DNA of 64,000 bases. Source: JBCCXZ01 sp965228005 (GTDB lineage: Bacteria > Planctomycetota > Planctomycetia > Pirellulales > Lacipirellulaceae). Below the pieces are notes generated by a model. It ran no database searches. It was given only the letters and a program-made list of their open reading frames with translations, and was not told the origin of the DNA. Within the stretch, counting starts at the first letter, position 1. The number at the start of each line of letters is the position of its first letter. Positions 44,414-52,595 of this stretch are shown here, in pieces. The position numbers and the translations under genes were made by a program. The stretch covers positions 1 through 64,000 of the forward strand of contig CBDDGV010000004.1 of assembly GCA_965228005.1 (NCBI GenBank), written 5' to 3'.

Positions 44414-47400
44414 GTGGCCACCGCTGATGTCTCCCCCGCTGCGCTGAAAGGCCCGAATTCCAAGTCCTCGCAATCGGGCGATGCCGTGTCGAGCGATACC
44501 GCGACCGGATCGAAGACCGCTGCTGAGCCGCTGAAGAAGCGGTTCCACGGCCGGCTGAAGTTCGACGCCACGTTCTGCCCCGAGGACGTTGCCGACCCCT
44601 TCGACACGGTGAGCTGGGAGGTCCGCAGCGCGGCGATCAAGGGCGAGAACGGCGAAGTGCTGTTCGAGCAGACCAACTGCGAGGTGCCCGACTTCTGGAG
44701 CCAGCTGGCCACGAACGTCATCTGCAGCAAGTACTTCTACGGCGAGGTCGGCACCGAGGAGCGTGAGTACAGCGTCCGGCAGCTTGTGCACCGCGTGGCC
44801 CGCACGATTGCGGACTGGGGCCTGGAAGACGGCTACTTTGCCAGCACCGACGACGGCGAGCGGTTCTACCGCGACCTGGCCTGGCTCTGCCTGCACCAGC
44901 ACGGGGCGTTCAACTCGCCGGTGTGGTTCAACGTGGGCCTCTACCACCAGTACGGCGTGACCGGCGACCCCTGCAACTGGCGGTGGGACCCGCAGACGCA
45001 AACCGTCGCGCAGCCGGAGAACCCGTACGAGTTCCCCCAGGGCTCGGCGTGCTTCATCCAGCACGTGGACGACAACATGGAAGACATCATGGATCTCGCC
45101 CGCAGCGAGGCCATGCTGTTCAAGTTCGGCAGCGGCACGGGGACCGACCTCTCCACGCTCCGCTCGCACCGCGAGAAGCTTTCGGGCGGCGGCCACCCCA
45201 GCGGCCCGCTCTCCTTCATGCGGGTGTACGACCAGATCGCCGCGGTGGTGAAAAGCGGCGGCAAGACCCGCCGGGCGGCCAAGATGCAGTCCATCAAGGT
45301 CTGGCACCCGGACGTCATGGAGTTCATCGAGTGCAAGTGGAAGGAAGAGCAGAAGGCCCGCGTGCTGATCGAGAAGGGCGGCTACGAGGCCAACTTCAAC
45401 GGCGAGGCCTACAGCTCGATCATGTTCCAGAACGCGAACCTCTCGGTCCGCGTCACCGACGACTTCATGCAGGCCGTTGAGAAGAACGCCGACTGGACCA
45501 CCCGCTGGGTGACCGACCACAAGCAGGACGGCCCGACCTACCCGGCCCGCGAGGTGCTCGACCGGATGGCCGACTGTGCGTGGCACTGCGGCGACCCCGG
45601 CGTGCAGTACGACACGACGATCAACAACTGGCACACGTGCCCCAACAGCGGCCGCATCAACGCCAGCAACCCGTGCAGCGAGTACATGTTCCTCGACGAC
45701 ACGGCCTGCAACCTGGCGAGCATCAACCTGATGAAGTTCCGCCAGCAGGACGGCGCGTTCGACCACGAGCGTTACCGGGCCGCCTGCCGCACGTTCTTCA
45801 CCGCCCAGGAGATCCTGGTCGACCACGCCAGCTACCCGACCCAAGACATCGCCCGCAACAGCCACCTGTTCCGGCCGCTAGGTCTGGGGTACTCGAACCT
45901 CGGCAGCCTGCTGATGTCCAACGGCGTGGCGTACGACTCCGACGCCGGCCGCGGCATCTGCGGGGCCATCACCGCCCTGATGCACGGCTCGGCCAACCTC
46001 ACCAGCGCCGAGCTGGCCGAGGCGGTCGGCCCGTTCGACGGGTACGAGAAGAACGCCGAGCCGATGAACCGCGTGATGCAGATGCACCGCGACGAGGTCG
46101 ACCGGATCAACGAAGAGTGCCCCGGCTACCTGACCGACGCCGCCCGCAGCGTGTGGGACGACGTGCTGGCCGCGGGCCGGGTGCACGGCTTCCGCAACGC
46201 CCAGGCGACGGTGCTGGCGCCGACCGGCACGATCAGCTTCATGATGGACTGCGACACCACCGGCATCGAGCCGGACATCGCCCTGGTGAAGTACAAGCAG
46301 CTCGCCGGTGGCGGCATGCTGAAGATCGTCAACCAGACCGTGCCGCACGCCCTGGAGAACCTGGGGTACGACCAGCCGGAGATCGAGTCGATCCTGGCGT
46401 ACATCGACCAGGAGGACACGATCGAGGGCGCCGCCGACCTCAAGGCCGAGCACCTCACGGTGTTCGACTGTGCCTTCACGCCCCGCAACGGCACGCGGAG
46501 CATCCCCTGGCCGGCCCACGTGACGATGATGGCCGCGGCCCAGCCGTTCCTCTCCGGCGCCATCTCCAAGACGGTCAACATGCCGCGGGACACCACGCCC
46601 GAGGAGATCGGCCAGGCGTACCTCGACGGCTGGAAGCTCGGCCTGAAGGCCCTGGCGATCTACCGCGACGGCTCGAAGGAGAGCCAGCCGCTCTCCACCA
46701 GCACCGAGGGCGACAAGGCCAAGGACAAGGAGGCCGCGCTCTCCAACAAGCCGCGTCGCGAGCGGCTGCCGGACACGCGGGTCTCGAAGACGCACAAGTT
46801 CAGCGTCGCCGGGCACGAGGGCTACATCACCGTGGGCCTCTACCCCGACGGCCGCCCGGGCGAGCTGTTCATCACCATGGCCAAAGAGGGCAGCACCATC
46901 GGCGGTTTGATGGACGCCTTCGGCACCAGCGTGTCGATGAGCCTGCAGTACGGCGTGCCGCTGGAGGACTACGTCCGCAAGTTCTCGCACATGCGGTTCG
47001 AGCCGCAGGGGCACACGAAGAACCCGGACATCCGCATCGCCAAGAGCATCATCGACTACATCTTCCGGTGGCTGGGCATCGAGTTCCTGCCCGGCTACCG
47101 CGAGGTGACGCTCGGGGACAAGCCGCCCCAGGGGCCGGGTTCGCCGCCTGCCGGCGACGGTGGGGACGAGCCCACCGAGACCAAGCCCGTCGCCAGGAAG
47201 GATGGCGGGCGCACTCAAGGCCAGGAGAAGGCCGCCACGGCGGACACGAAGAACGTGCAGACCAACGGCCACGCCAACGGCTCGGCCAATGGTCACGCGA
47301 ATGGCCACACGAACGGCCATTCCAATGGGCACGCGAACGGGCACGGCTCGAACGGCCACGGCTCCAACGGCAACGGCCATTCCAACGGCAATGGGAATGG

Positions 47401-47596
47401 CGCCGCGGTCGCGGAGTTCAGCCCCAAGCTGCTCGAGCGGGCCGGGGTGATGATCGAAGGCGTCAACTCTCGCAGCGAGCAGTTCGCCGGCTTCCAGGCC
47501 GACGCGCCGAGCTGCGACGGCTGCGGCGCGATCACCGTCCGCAACGGCAACTGCTACCTCTGCCACAACTGCGGCGCGAGCATGGGGTGCAGCTGA
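44414..47596 (+). CDS. nrdJ: Adenosylcobalamin-dependent ribonucleotide reductase, class II
   Basis: 1060 residues; makes deoxyribonucleotides with a cobalamin radical, independent of oxygen. The active-site pattern NPCSEYMFLDDTACNLASIN is near residue 418, QGSACFIQHVDD and APTGTISFMMDCDTTGIEPD mark other catalytic parts, and the C-terminal zinc tail is CDGCGAITVRNGNCYLCHNC. A low-complexity run of Asn-Gly-His/Ser repeats occupies about residues 950-995, just before the tail. The GTG start has AGGAGG 7 bases upstream. It is transcribed alone and followed by a terminator about 200 bp later. Confidence 0.96.
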   Translation: MATADVSPAALKGPNSKSSQSGDAVSSDTATGSKTAAEPLKKRFHGRLKFDATFCPEDVADPFDTVSWEVRSAAIKGENGEVLFEQTNCEVPDFWSQLATNVICSKYFYGEVGTEEREYSVRQLVHRVARTIADWGLEDGYFASTDDGERFYRDLAWLCLHQHGAFNSPVWFNVGLYHQYGVTGDPCNWRWDPQTQTVAQPENPYEFPQGSACFIQHVDDNMEDIMDLARSEAMLFKFGSGTGTDLSTLRSHREKLSGGGHPSGPLSFMRVYDQIAAVVKSGGKTRRAAKMQSIKVWHPDVMEFIECKWKEEQKARVLIEKGGYEANFNGEAYSSIMFQNANLSVRVTDDFMQAVEKNADWTTRWVTDHKQDGPTYPAREVLDRMADCAWHCGDPGVQYDTTINNWHTCPNSGRINASNPCSEYMFLDDTACNLASINLMKFRQQDGAFDHERYRAACRTFFTAQEILVDHASYPTQDIARNSHLFRPLGLGYSNLGSLLMSNGVAYDSDAGRGICGAITALMHGSANLTSAELAEAVGPFDGYEKNAEPMNRVMQMHRDEVDRINEECPGYLTDAARSVWDDVLAAGRVHGFRNAQATVLAPTGTISFMMDCDTTGIEPDIALVKYKQLAGGGMLKIVNQTVPHALENLGYDQPEIESILAYIDQEDTIEGAADLKAEHLTVFDCAFTPRNGTRSIPWPAHVTMMAAAQPFLSGAISKTVNMPRDTTPEEIGQAYLDGWKLGLKALAIYRDGSKESQPLSTSTEGDKAKDKEAALSNKPRRERLPDTRVSKTHKFSVAGHEGYITVGLYPDGRPGELFITMAKEGSTIGGLMDAFGTSVSMSLQYGVPLEDYVRKFSHMRFEPQGHTKNPDIRIAKSIIDYIFRWLGIEFLPGYREVTLGDKPPQGPGSPPAGDGGDEPTETKPVARKDGGRTQGQEKAATADTKNVQTNGHANGSANGHANGHTNGHSNGHANGHGSNGHGSNGNGHSNGNGNGAAVAEFSPKLLERAGVMIEGVNSRSEQFAGFQADAPSCDGCGAITVRNGNCYLCHNCGASMGCS

Positions 47597-47659
47597 TTGC
47601 AGAATGCGGAGTGCGGAATGCGGAATAACTGACTCCGCAATCCGCACTCCGAAATCCAA

Positions 47660-47834
47660 AATTAGTGCTGTTCGTAGCAGGAAGCCCGGGGCACGGGAGC
47701 CCGCGGACAGCCATTGATTGTCGGTGAGAAATCAACCCGACGCACGGACGCCTCCACGACGGCTGGGAACAGCCTAGGGCGGTGCTCGAATCGACGATCA
47801 GGAGGCCCGGCAGCGGAAGCTGCCGGGCCTTTTT
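47660..47834 (+). ncRNA. Candidate structured RNA or long 3' leader of nrdJ
   Basis: Several small hairpins follow each other: GTCGG/CCGAC around 47719-47740, GGCTG-GGAA-CAGCC near 47760-47773, and the terminator hairpin at 47802-47834. A purine-rich segment GGAAGCCCGGGGCACGGGAG lies before them. It may be a separate small RNA or the 3' end of the nrdJ transcript. No known family was recognised. Confidence 0.3.
47802..47834 (+). terminator. Intrinsic terminator downstream of nrdJ
   Basis: A perfect 12-bp stem (47802-47813 with 47818-47829) with a GGAA loop is followed by six T. It likely ends the nrdJ transcript. Confidence 0.85.
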
Positions 47835-48058
47835 TGTTGCTGTACTCATCCGGAAGGTTTGAAACAGCCTGCAAACTACGTCGTGGGAATCTCAGTAATC
47901 CCGCCGAAGGAAGCCGCCTCTGAAACAACGAGCGCAGCAGCACGCACTGTCTGATACCAGGCTTTGGCTCCCCAGCGCTTCATCGCAGGAAAACCAGCTC
48001 TGGCCCCAAACCCTGTAGATTCAATAGGTTAGCAGCTGTCAAGAACATGCGATTGTCT

Positions 48059-48094
48059 CGTAAGTTCAATTTGATAAAGGACTTACGAATTGAA
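48059..48094 (+). other. Possible H-type pseudoknot element
   Basis: CGTAAGT (48059-48065) pairs with ACTTACG (48081-48087), and TTCAATT (48065-48071) pairs with AATTGAA (48088-48094). The pairs interleave, and the two right arms are adjacent. This is the order of an H-type pseudoknot in RNA. It lies upstream of the small AT-richer genes. Confidence 0.3.
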
Positions 48095-48252
48095 AAGGCC
48101 ACAATCAAGTGGTAAGATACTGGAACCGATCTTGACTAGAGATCAAATTAATCAGTCCATGTCTATCAATGGCTCTTGGTCTCCTGGATCATCGACGCTG
48201 AGCGGATCGATTATCCATGAACAGAATATAGACCCCACCTCCTGCGACTGTG

Positions 48253-48558
48253 ATGAGTACGGTAGACAAAGAGAACAAGTCGACGAGCGTCATCGAGAAT
48301 GATGCTTACGAGTTGGCAAGCTGCTTTGCTGACGAGCTACAAGACCTGTTGTATGAGATCGCCGAGAATCTAGCGAAGCGGCGAAACAGCACCACGCCCG
48401 ACGGCCTCACAAGTATCGAGAAGGTCGACGTGTATGGGGCGAGCCAAATCGTTATTTCATCTCTGCGTGATCGTTCTAGTCGCCCGGACGCTCCGGAAGG
48501 TCTTGCTGAGCTAGTGGACGACATCACTGGATGCGTTGACTCGAAAGTCGAAAAATAG
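48253..48558 (+). CDS. Unrecognised small protein in an AT-richer stretch
   Basis: 101 acidic residues with no known family. It looks helical (AYELASCFADELQDLLYEIA, IEKVDVYGASQIVISSLRDR) and cytoplasmic. No ribosome site is clear before the ATG. Codon use is less GC-biased than in the neighbours, which suggests transfer. The next gene starts 16 bp after its stop, so they are probably one unit. Confidence 0.6.
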   Translation: MSTVDKENKSTSVIENDAYELASCFADELQDLLYEIAENLAKRRNSTTPDGLTSIEKVDVYGASQIVISSLRDRSSRPDAPEGLAELVDDITGCVDSKVEK

Positions 48559-48574
48559 AGCACTCGGTTGATTC

Positions 48575-48970
48575 ATGGCTCGAGACAATCGAAGTCAGCC
48601 GCAATGGCTTGGCGGCTCAACCAAACGTGTAGAGGATATCGCCAAGAACTTTGAGAGTGACCTCAAAGCTGTTGCGATTCGCTTCGCGAAGCACGAACTC
48701 AGCGAGCGTATCCTTGAGAAGCACGTCGATCAGGCTTTCGAGGCACTATCAAGATCGGGATTGCGCCGACTGAAGTTCTGGAAACGACCTGAAACAGAAG
48801 TGGGTATCGGCAGCGCCTTGATTCCACTGAGTTTCTCTGTGCCTGACGTAGTAGGGATCTTCGTTGAAGATATCGAAACGGCACAACCATGGAACCTCTA
48901 CATTATGATTCCCATGGTACTCTTCGGTGCTCTGTTGATCGCGCATGGTTGGCTTCGAAATAGCCTATAG
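48575..48970 (+). CDS. Unrecognised membrane protein in an AT-richer stretch
   Basis: 131 residues. The N-terminal 80 are charged and helical (VEDIAKNFESDLKAVAIRFA). Two hydrophobic segments follow at about 90-105 (GSALIPLSFSVPDVVGIFVE) and 110-127 (LYIMIPMVLFGALLIAHGWL). It is likely a membrane-anchored partner of the protein encoded just upstream. No family is known to me. Codon use is atypical like its neighbour. Confidence 0.65.
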   Translation: MARDNRSQPQWLGGSTKRVEDIAKNFESDLKAVAIRFAKHELSERILEKHVDQAFEALSRSGLRRLKFWKRPETEVGIGSALIPLSFSVPDVVGIFVEDIETAQPWNLYIMIPMVLFGALLIAHGWLRNSL

Positions 48971-49079
48971 CGCGAGCGGTGAGACTCTCTGAGTTGGCCA
49001 CCCTAGACCACCTAGCCTCGACAGGGGTATTCTGAGGTCCGGGTTGGTTACCTACACCACGCTCCGCAGGAGATCCGAT

Positions 49080-49988
49080 ATGCGTCGCACGTTGCACTGT
49101 TTCGTCTTCGTCGCCGCCTTGGGCTGTTGCTTCGTCGCGCTCCCCGGTTGCGGCGGGGGGTCGGCCGAGCCCGAGGCGACCGACGCCGCGAGCGAGACCG
49201 CTGACGCCGCCCCGGACGCCGCCGCCGAGCCGGCAGCCGAGGCAGAAGCGCCCGCCGCCGAGCCGACTATCGGCGAGAAGATCGCCGGGGCCGGGCAGGC
49301 GCTCGGCGAGGCGGTCGACGCCAGGCTCGACCAGGTCGACACGAAGCTCGACAGCCTGCAGGCCAAAATCGACGAAGCGCTAGCGAAGTCGCAGATCCCC
49401 GACGATATCCGGCAGGTCTTCAAGACCGCCATCGACGAGCTGAAGGCCACCGGCATCGAGGCCAGCGCCCTGGGTGAGGGCGCCCAGGCGGTCGACTTCT
49501 CGCTGCCCAACGCCACGGGCAACGAGATCCAGCTGAGCGACCTCTACGCCAAGGGCCCGGTGGTGCTCACCTGGTACCGCGGCGGCTGGTGCCCGTACTG
49601 CAACCTCTCGCTGCAGGCGATGCAGCAGGCGCTGCCCGCCATCCAGAGCGCCGGCGGCACGCTGGTGGCCGTCACGCCCGAGACGCCGGACAACACCCTC
49701 ACCACCGCCGAGAAGAACGAGCTGGAATTCATCGTGCTCTCCGACGCGGGCAACCAGGTCGCCAGCGAGTACGGCCTGGTCTTCAAGCTGGCCGACGCGG
49801 TCTCGCCGCTCTACAAGAAGTTTGGCATCGACCTGGAGGCGACCAACGGCACCGACAGCGACGAGCTGCCCCTGGCCGCTACGTACGTGATCGACTCCAC
49901 CGGCAAGATCCGCTGGGCGTTCCTCGACGCCGACTACACCAAGCGGGCCGAGCCGGCCGACGTGGTCGAGGCTCTGCAGGCGCTCTGA
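49080..49988 (+). CDS. Lipoprotein with a peroxiredoxin-like (AhpC/TSA) domain
   Basis: 302 residues. A lipoprotein signal ends in VALPGC (lipobox C24), then an alanine-glutamate-rich linker and a helical spacer reach to about residue 135. A thioredoxin-fold peroxiredoxin domain follows: VDFSLPNATGNEIQLSDLYA, VVLTWYRGGWCPYCNLSL with CPYC (about 171-174) and AATYVIDSTGKIRWAF. It probably reduces peroxides or thiols at the envelope. The ATG with CAGGAG before it is chosen over one 36 bases upstream. An AT-richer region precedes it. Confidence 0.88.
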   Translation: MRRTLHCFVFVAALGCCFVALPGCGGGSAEPEATDAASETADAAPDAAAEPAAEAEAPAAEPTIGEKIAGAGQALGEAVDARLDQVDTKLDSLQAKIDEALAKSQIPDDIRQVFKTAIDELKATGIEASALGEGAQAVDFSLPNATGNEIQLSDLYAKGPVVLTWYRGGWCPYCNLSLQAMQQALPAIQSAGGTLVAVTPETPDNTLTTAEKNELEFIVLSDAGNQVASEYGLVFKLADAVSPLYKKFGIDLEATNGTDSDELPLAATYVIDSTGKIRWAFLDADYTKRAEPADVVEALQAL

Positions 49989-50002
49989 TACTGAAGAGGT
50001 TT

Positions 50003-50183
50003 ACCGCAGAGGACGCGGAGGACGCAGAGAAAGAAAGAGGGCGAAGAAGGAAGAGAGGATAGTGGGAGGGCTCTCCGAGCCCGATGACACTCTGCGATTC
50101 GAACCGTTATCGGCCTCGGAGAGGCCTCCCACAAAGAACCATTCTTCTCTCCTTTTCTCTGCGACCTCTGCGTCCTCCGCGGT
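50003..50183. repeat. Composite nested inverted repeat
   Basis: The outer arms 50003-50030 and 50156-50183 (28 bases each) are inverted with 3 mismatches. Inside them lies copy 2 of repeat family A. It fills the gap between two convergent genes. The outer arms are purine-rich (ACCGCAGAGGACGCGG at the left start). Confidence 0.8.
50062..50132. repeat. REPIN-like double-hairpin repeat (family A, copy 2)
   Basis: Two 24-base inverted arms, 50062-50085 and 50109-50132, with two mismatches. The left arm reads GGGCTC-TCC-GAGCCC while the right arm and copy 1 have GGCCTC/GAGGCC. The change is compensated within the left arm, so its small hairpin is kept. Confidence 0.85.
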
Positions 50184-50203
50184 TCTTCCCGAGCTTCATA
50201 AGC

Positions 50204-51085
50204 TCACCCGGCGTCGGCCAGGATCTCGCTCGGCGGCACCTCCAGCGGGCGGAGCAGGATCAGCTTCTGCTCCTTCGGGCCGCTGTCCTCGGGCACGTGC
50301 AACGCGTGGCCGAGGCTGTTCGGCGAGCCCGGCAGGCAGCCCAGCAGCAGGAACTCGCCCGGCGACAGGTCGACCGCTACCTGCAGCTCGTCGAACGAGC
50401 GGACCTCGCGCGACGGCGTGAGCAGGAACACGCCCTGGTTGCCGCTGCCGGAGTAGCGGTTGCGGAGCTCGCCGTGGTGCAGCTCCGGGGTGAGGCTCAC
50501 CGAGATCAGCTGCCCCGGCGACGATTGGGCACGCAGCGTGTAGAGGGCCTGGGCCTGCTGGTAGGTGCGGCCCGAGAGGCCGCGGTCGCCCTGGTACAGC
50601 AGGTGCGTCTCGCCGCGCAGCTCGGCGGCCTGCACGGTCGCCTTCTGCCGGCGGTTGACCTGCACCACGCGGCGGAGCACCTTCGGGTGCGCGGCGGCGG
50701 CGGTCACCACCTTCTGGCCTTCTTCGGGCTCGGCCTGTTCGGTCAGGTTGAGGGCCTGAGAGAGCTCGTCGGGCAGCGAGACGCCGAGCACCCCGGCACG
50801 CACGCCGTTCTCGACCAGCCGCCGGCGGAGGTCGACGCCCAGCCGCTGCTCGTCGACACGGCCCCAAACCGTCTCGGCGAGGCCGCCCGACGTGTTCGGC
50901 ACCCGGAGCTGGAACACCTCCAGCGCGACGCTCTCCCGCGAGGTCACCGCCGGGGTGAGCAGCGTCTCGAGCGACGCCTTGCTCGTCGGCGCCAACAGCG
51001 CGGTGGAGCACCCGGTCACGAGCCCGGAACCCAGCAGCAGCAACGCTGCCAGGCTGAGGACAGACTTATTCGGGCGTCCCGGCAT
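50204..51085 (-). CDS. Unrecognised lipoprotein
   Basis: 293 residues. The signal with lipobox GLVTGC (C26) predicts a lipid anchor. The remainder is a mixed domain with no family recognised; segments such as SYSGS-like RYSGSGNQGVFLLTPSREV and VAVDLSPGEFLLLGCLPGSP suggest a beta-rich part. It is the substrate type that Lgt in this window would modify. It is 109 bp downstream of the metallopeptidase-like gene on the same strand. Confidence 0.8.
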   Translation of the reverse strand: MPGRPNKSVLSLAALLLLGSGLVTGCSTALLAPTSKASLETLLTPAVTSRESVALEVFQLRVPNTSGGLAETVWGRVDEQRLGVDLRRRLVENGVRAGVLGVSLPDELSQALNLTEQAEPEEGQKVVTAAAAHPKVLRRVVQVNRRQKATVQAAELRGETHLLYQGDRGLSGRTYQQAQALYTLRAQSSPGQLISVSLTPELHHGELRNRYSGSGNQGVFLLTPSREVRSFDELQVAVDLSPGEFLLLGCLPGSPNSLGHALHVPEDSGPKEQKLILLRPLEVPPSEILADAG

Positions 51086-51194
51086 GGGCGACGGTTCGTG
51101 CGAGCTATCAGAGAGTGACCACAGAGGGGGCGGACTTTAGGCAAAACGGGCCGCCCGGTCAACGCGGTTACCCCTGCGGGAAAAGCCGCTGCCG

Positions 51195-51773
51195 CTAGCC
51201 CACCGGAACCAGCCGCGGCGAGCGGACGCGGGCGCCCATCACCCGGCCGTGCTCGGCCACCAACCTGTCGAACGGCTGGGTGAGGAACTCGTAGAGGTGC
51301 TCCGGCGGCCCCAGCGCCAGCCAGGCTTGGGCGAACCGACGCATCTGGTCGTCGTAAGCCTTCTGCGACGGGCCGTGGGCGTAGAACCGCCCCTCGTACC
51401 GCCGCAGGTCGCCGTCGAACGCCGGGGCGATGTGCCACAGCTCGTGGAGCACTGTCACCAGCTTTTCTTCAAGCGACGTGTCGCAGAACCGCGGCAGGTA
51501 GAACGTGAGGATGTAGAGGTACTCGCGGCCGTCGGCGTCGAGCACCGGCTCGACCCGGTAGAGCCGGCCGCGGCGTGTCTGTTCGCGGCTGCCGCCCTCG
51601 AACCGCAGCGGGGTGAGCGACGCGTAGAGCCCGTGCGAAGACCGGTGGCGCGTCCGGGAGGTGCTGACCGCCACGCGGCCCATGTCGATGTGCGAGAACT
51701 CGGCGAGCCGCCCGCAAACGTCGACGCACAGGCGGCGCATCTCTGCGGTGAAGTCGAGCCCCGTGCCCTCCAT
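51195..51773 (-). CDS. Small HExxH metallopeptidase-like protein
   Basis: 192 residues with the zinc-binding motif HELWH (110-114), preceded by EEKLVTVLHELWHIAPAFDG. A further histidine in EGRFYAHGPS (about H133) could be the third ligand. No signal peptide is seen, so it is likely cytoplasmic. The fold resembles small zincin-type proteins, but I cannot name a family. It lies just downstream of the ribosomal operon end (rplQ stop) on the same strand with a 72-bp gap, so it may be read through from that operon. Confidence 0.72.
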   Translation of the reverse strand: MEGTGLDFTAEMRRLCVDVCGRLAEFSHIDMGRVAVSTSRTRHRSSHGLYASLTPLRFEGGSREQTRRGRLYRVEPVLDADGREYLYILTFYLPRFCDTSLEEKLVTVLHELWHIAPAFDGDLRRYEGRFYAHGPSQKAYDDQMRRFAQAWLALGPPEHLYEFLTQPFDRLVAEHGRVMGARVRSPRLVPVG

Positions 51774-51845
51774 GGGCGAGCTCCGGCTGGCGGGATCAAA
51801 CGGTCCGTCTATCGCTGAGCGAGCGCGACAAGCTGCTTCTTCGCG

Positions 51846-52538
51846 TTACTTCTTCTCTTCGTCGTCGCCCGAGGCGTCCTCGGCCGCGTCGGCCTCGGCA
51901 GACTCGGCGGCTTCGTCTTCGACCTCGTCGGTCTCAGCGGCAACGGGCTCGTCGGCGGGCGCCTCATCGTCGGCGGGCGCGTCGAACGCCGGCTTCTCGC
52001 TCTTCTGGACCTGGCGGTCGCGGACGCCGACGAACTCCAGGATCGCCTGCGTGCCGGCGTCGCCCAGCCGCGGCATCGCCAGGCGGGCGACGCGGGTGTA
52101 GCCGCCGGGGCGGTCGGCGAACCGCGGGGCGATGTCGTCGAACAAGATCGCAACGGCTTCCTTGTCGCCGAGCAGCTGCACGCAGCGGCGGCGGGCCGCG
52201 ACGGCCGGGGCCATCGCCTGGGCCCACTGGTTCCACTTCTCGCTGCCCCGCCAGCTCTTCCACTCCTCGGTGCCCCGTTCGGCGTCGGTGGCGTACTGCG
52301 CGGCGTTCTCCTCGGCCGCGAGCGACTTGCGGGCGATCGTGACGCACTTCTCCACCAGCGGCCGCACCTCCTTGGCCTTGTGCAGGGTGGTGACGATGCG
52401 GCCCTTGACCTTCGGCGCGTTGTCGTCGAACTCCGCGTCGCGCTCGGTGAGGATGAGCGAGCTCGCGAGGTTGCGGAGCAACGCCCGCTGGTGCTTCGGG
52501 TTGCGGCCGAGGACGCGGCCCTTCCTGCGGTGTCTCAT
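51846..52538 (-). CDS. rplQ: 50S ribosomal protein bL17 with insertion and acidic tail
   Basis: 230 residues against about 125 in most bacteria. The N-terminus MRHRRKGRVLGRNPKHQRAL and the core LFDDIAPRFADRPGGYTRVA are typical L17. A segment of about 40 residues (about 74-112, ATDAERGTEEWKSWRGSEKW) is inserted in the middle, and about 55 acidic residues are added at the C-terminus. It is the last gene of the ribosomal operon, directly behind rpoA. Confidence 0.93.
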   Translation of the reverse strand: MRHRRKGRVLGRNPKHQRALLRNLASSLILTERDAEFDDNAPKVKGRIVTTLHKAKEVRPLVEKCVTIARKSLAAEENAAQYATDAERGTEEWKSWRGSEKWNQWAQAMAPAVAARRRCVQLLGDKEAVAILFDDIAPRFADRPGGYTRVARLAMPRLGDAGTQAILEFVGVRDRQVQKSEKPAFDAPADDEAPADEPVAAETDEVEDEAAESAEADAAEDASGDDEEKK

Positions 52539-52595
52539 GGCACTGCCGCCGGTCGTGGTAAAGGGTGGAGTGGTTGGTGCTGTCTTCGGTTCAAA

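Larger units (their letters stand above)
47597..48252. other. 655-bp gap after nrdJ with candidate RNA structures
   Basis: The first part (to 47834) holds several hairpins and ends in a terminator. The second part becomes AT-rich and contains the pseudoknot-like element at 48059-48094. A short frame at 48090-48302 is not accepted as a gene because it overlaps a better one. Confidence 0.5.

Noticed and set aside
44393..45865. Long minus-strand frame opposite nrdJ
   Set aside because: Shadow of nrdJ; composition is a valine, leucine and alanine run with no motif.
48090..48302. Short plus-strand frame before the AT-richer genes
   Set aside because: It starts with TTG inside the pseudoknot-like element, overlaps the better gene at 48253 and has no ribosome site. 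It remains barely possible from an internal ATG.
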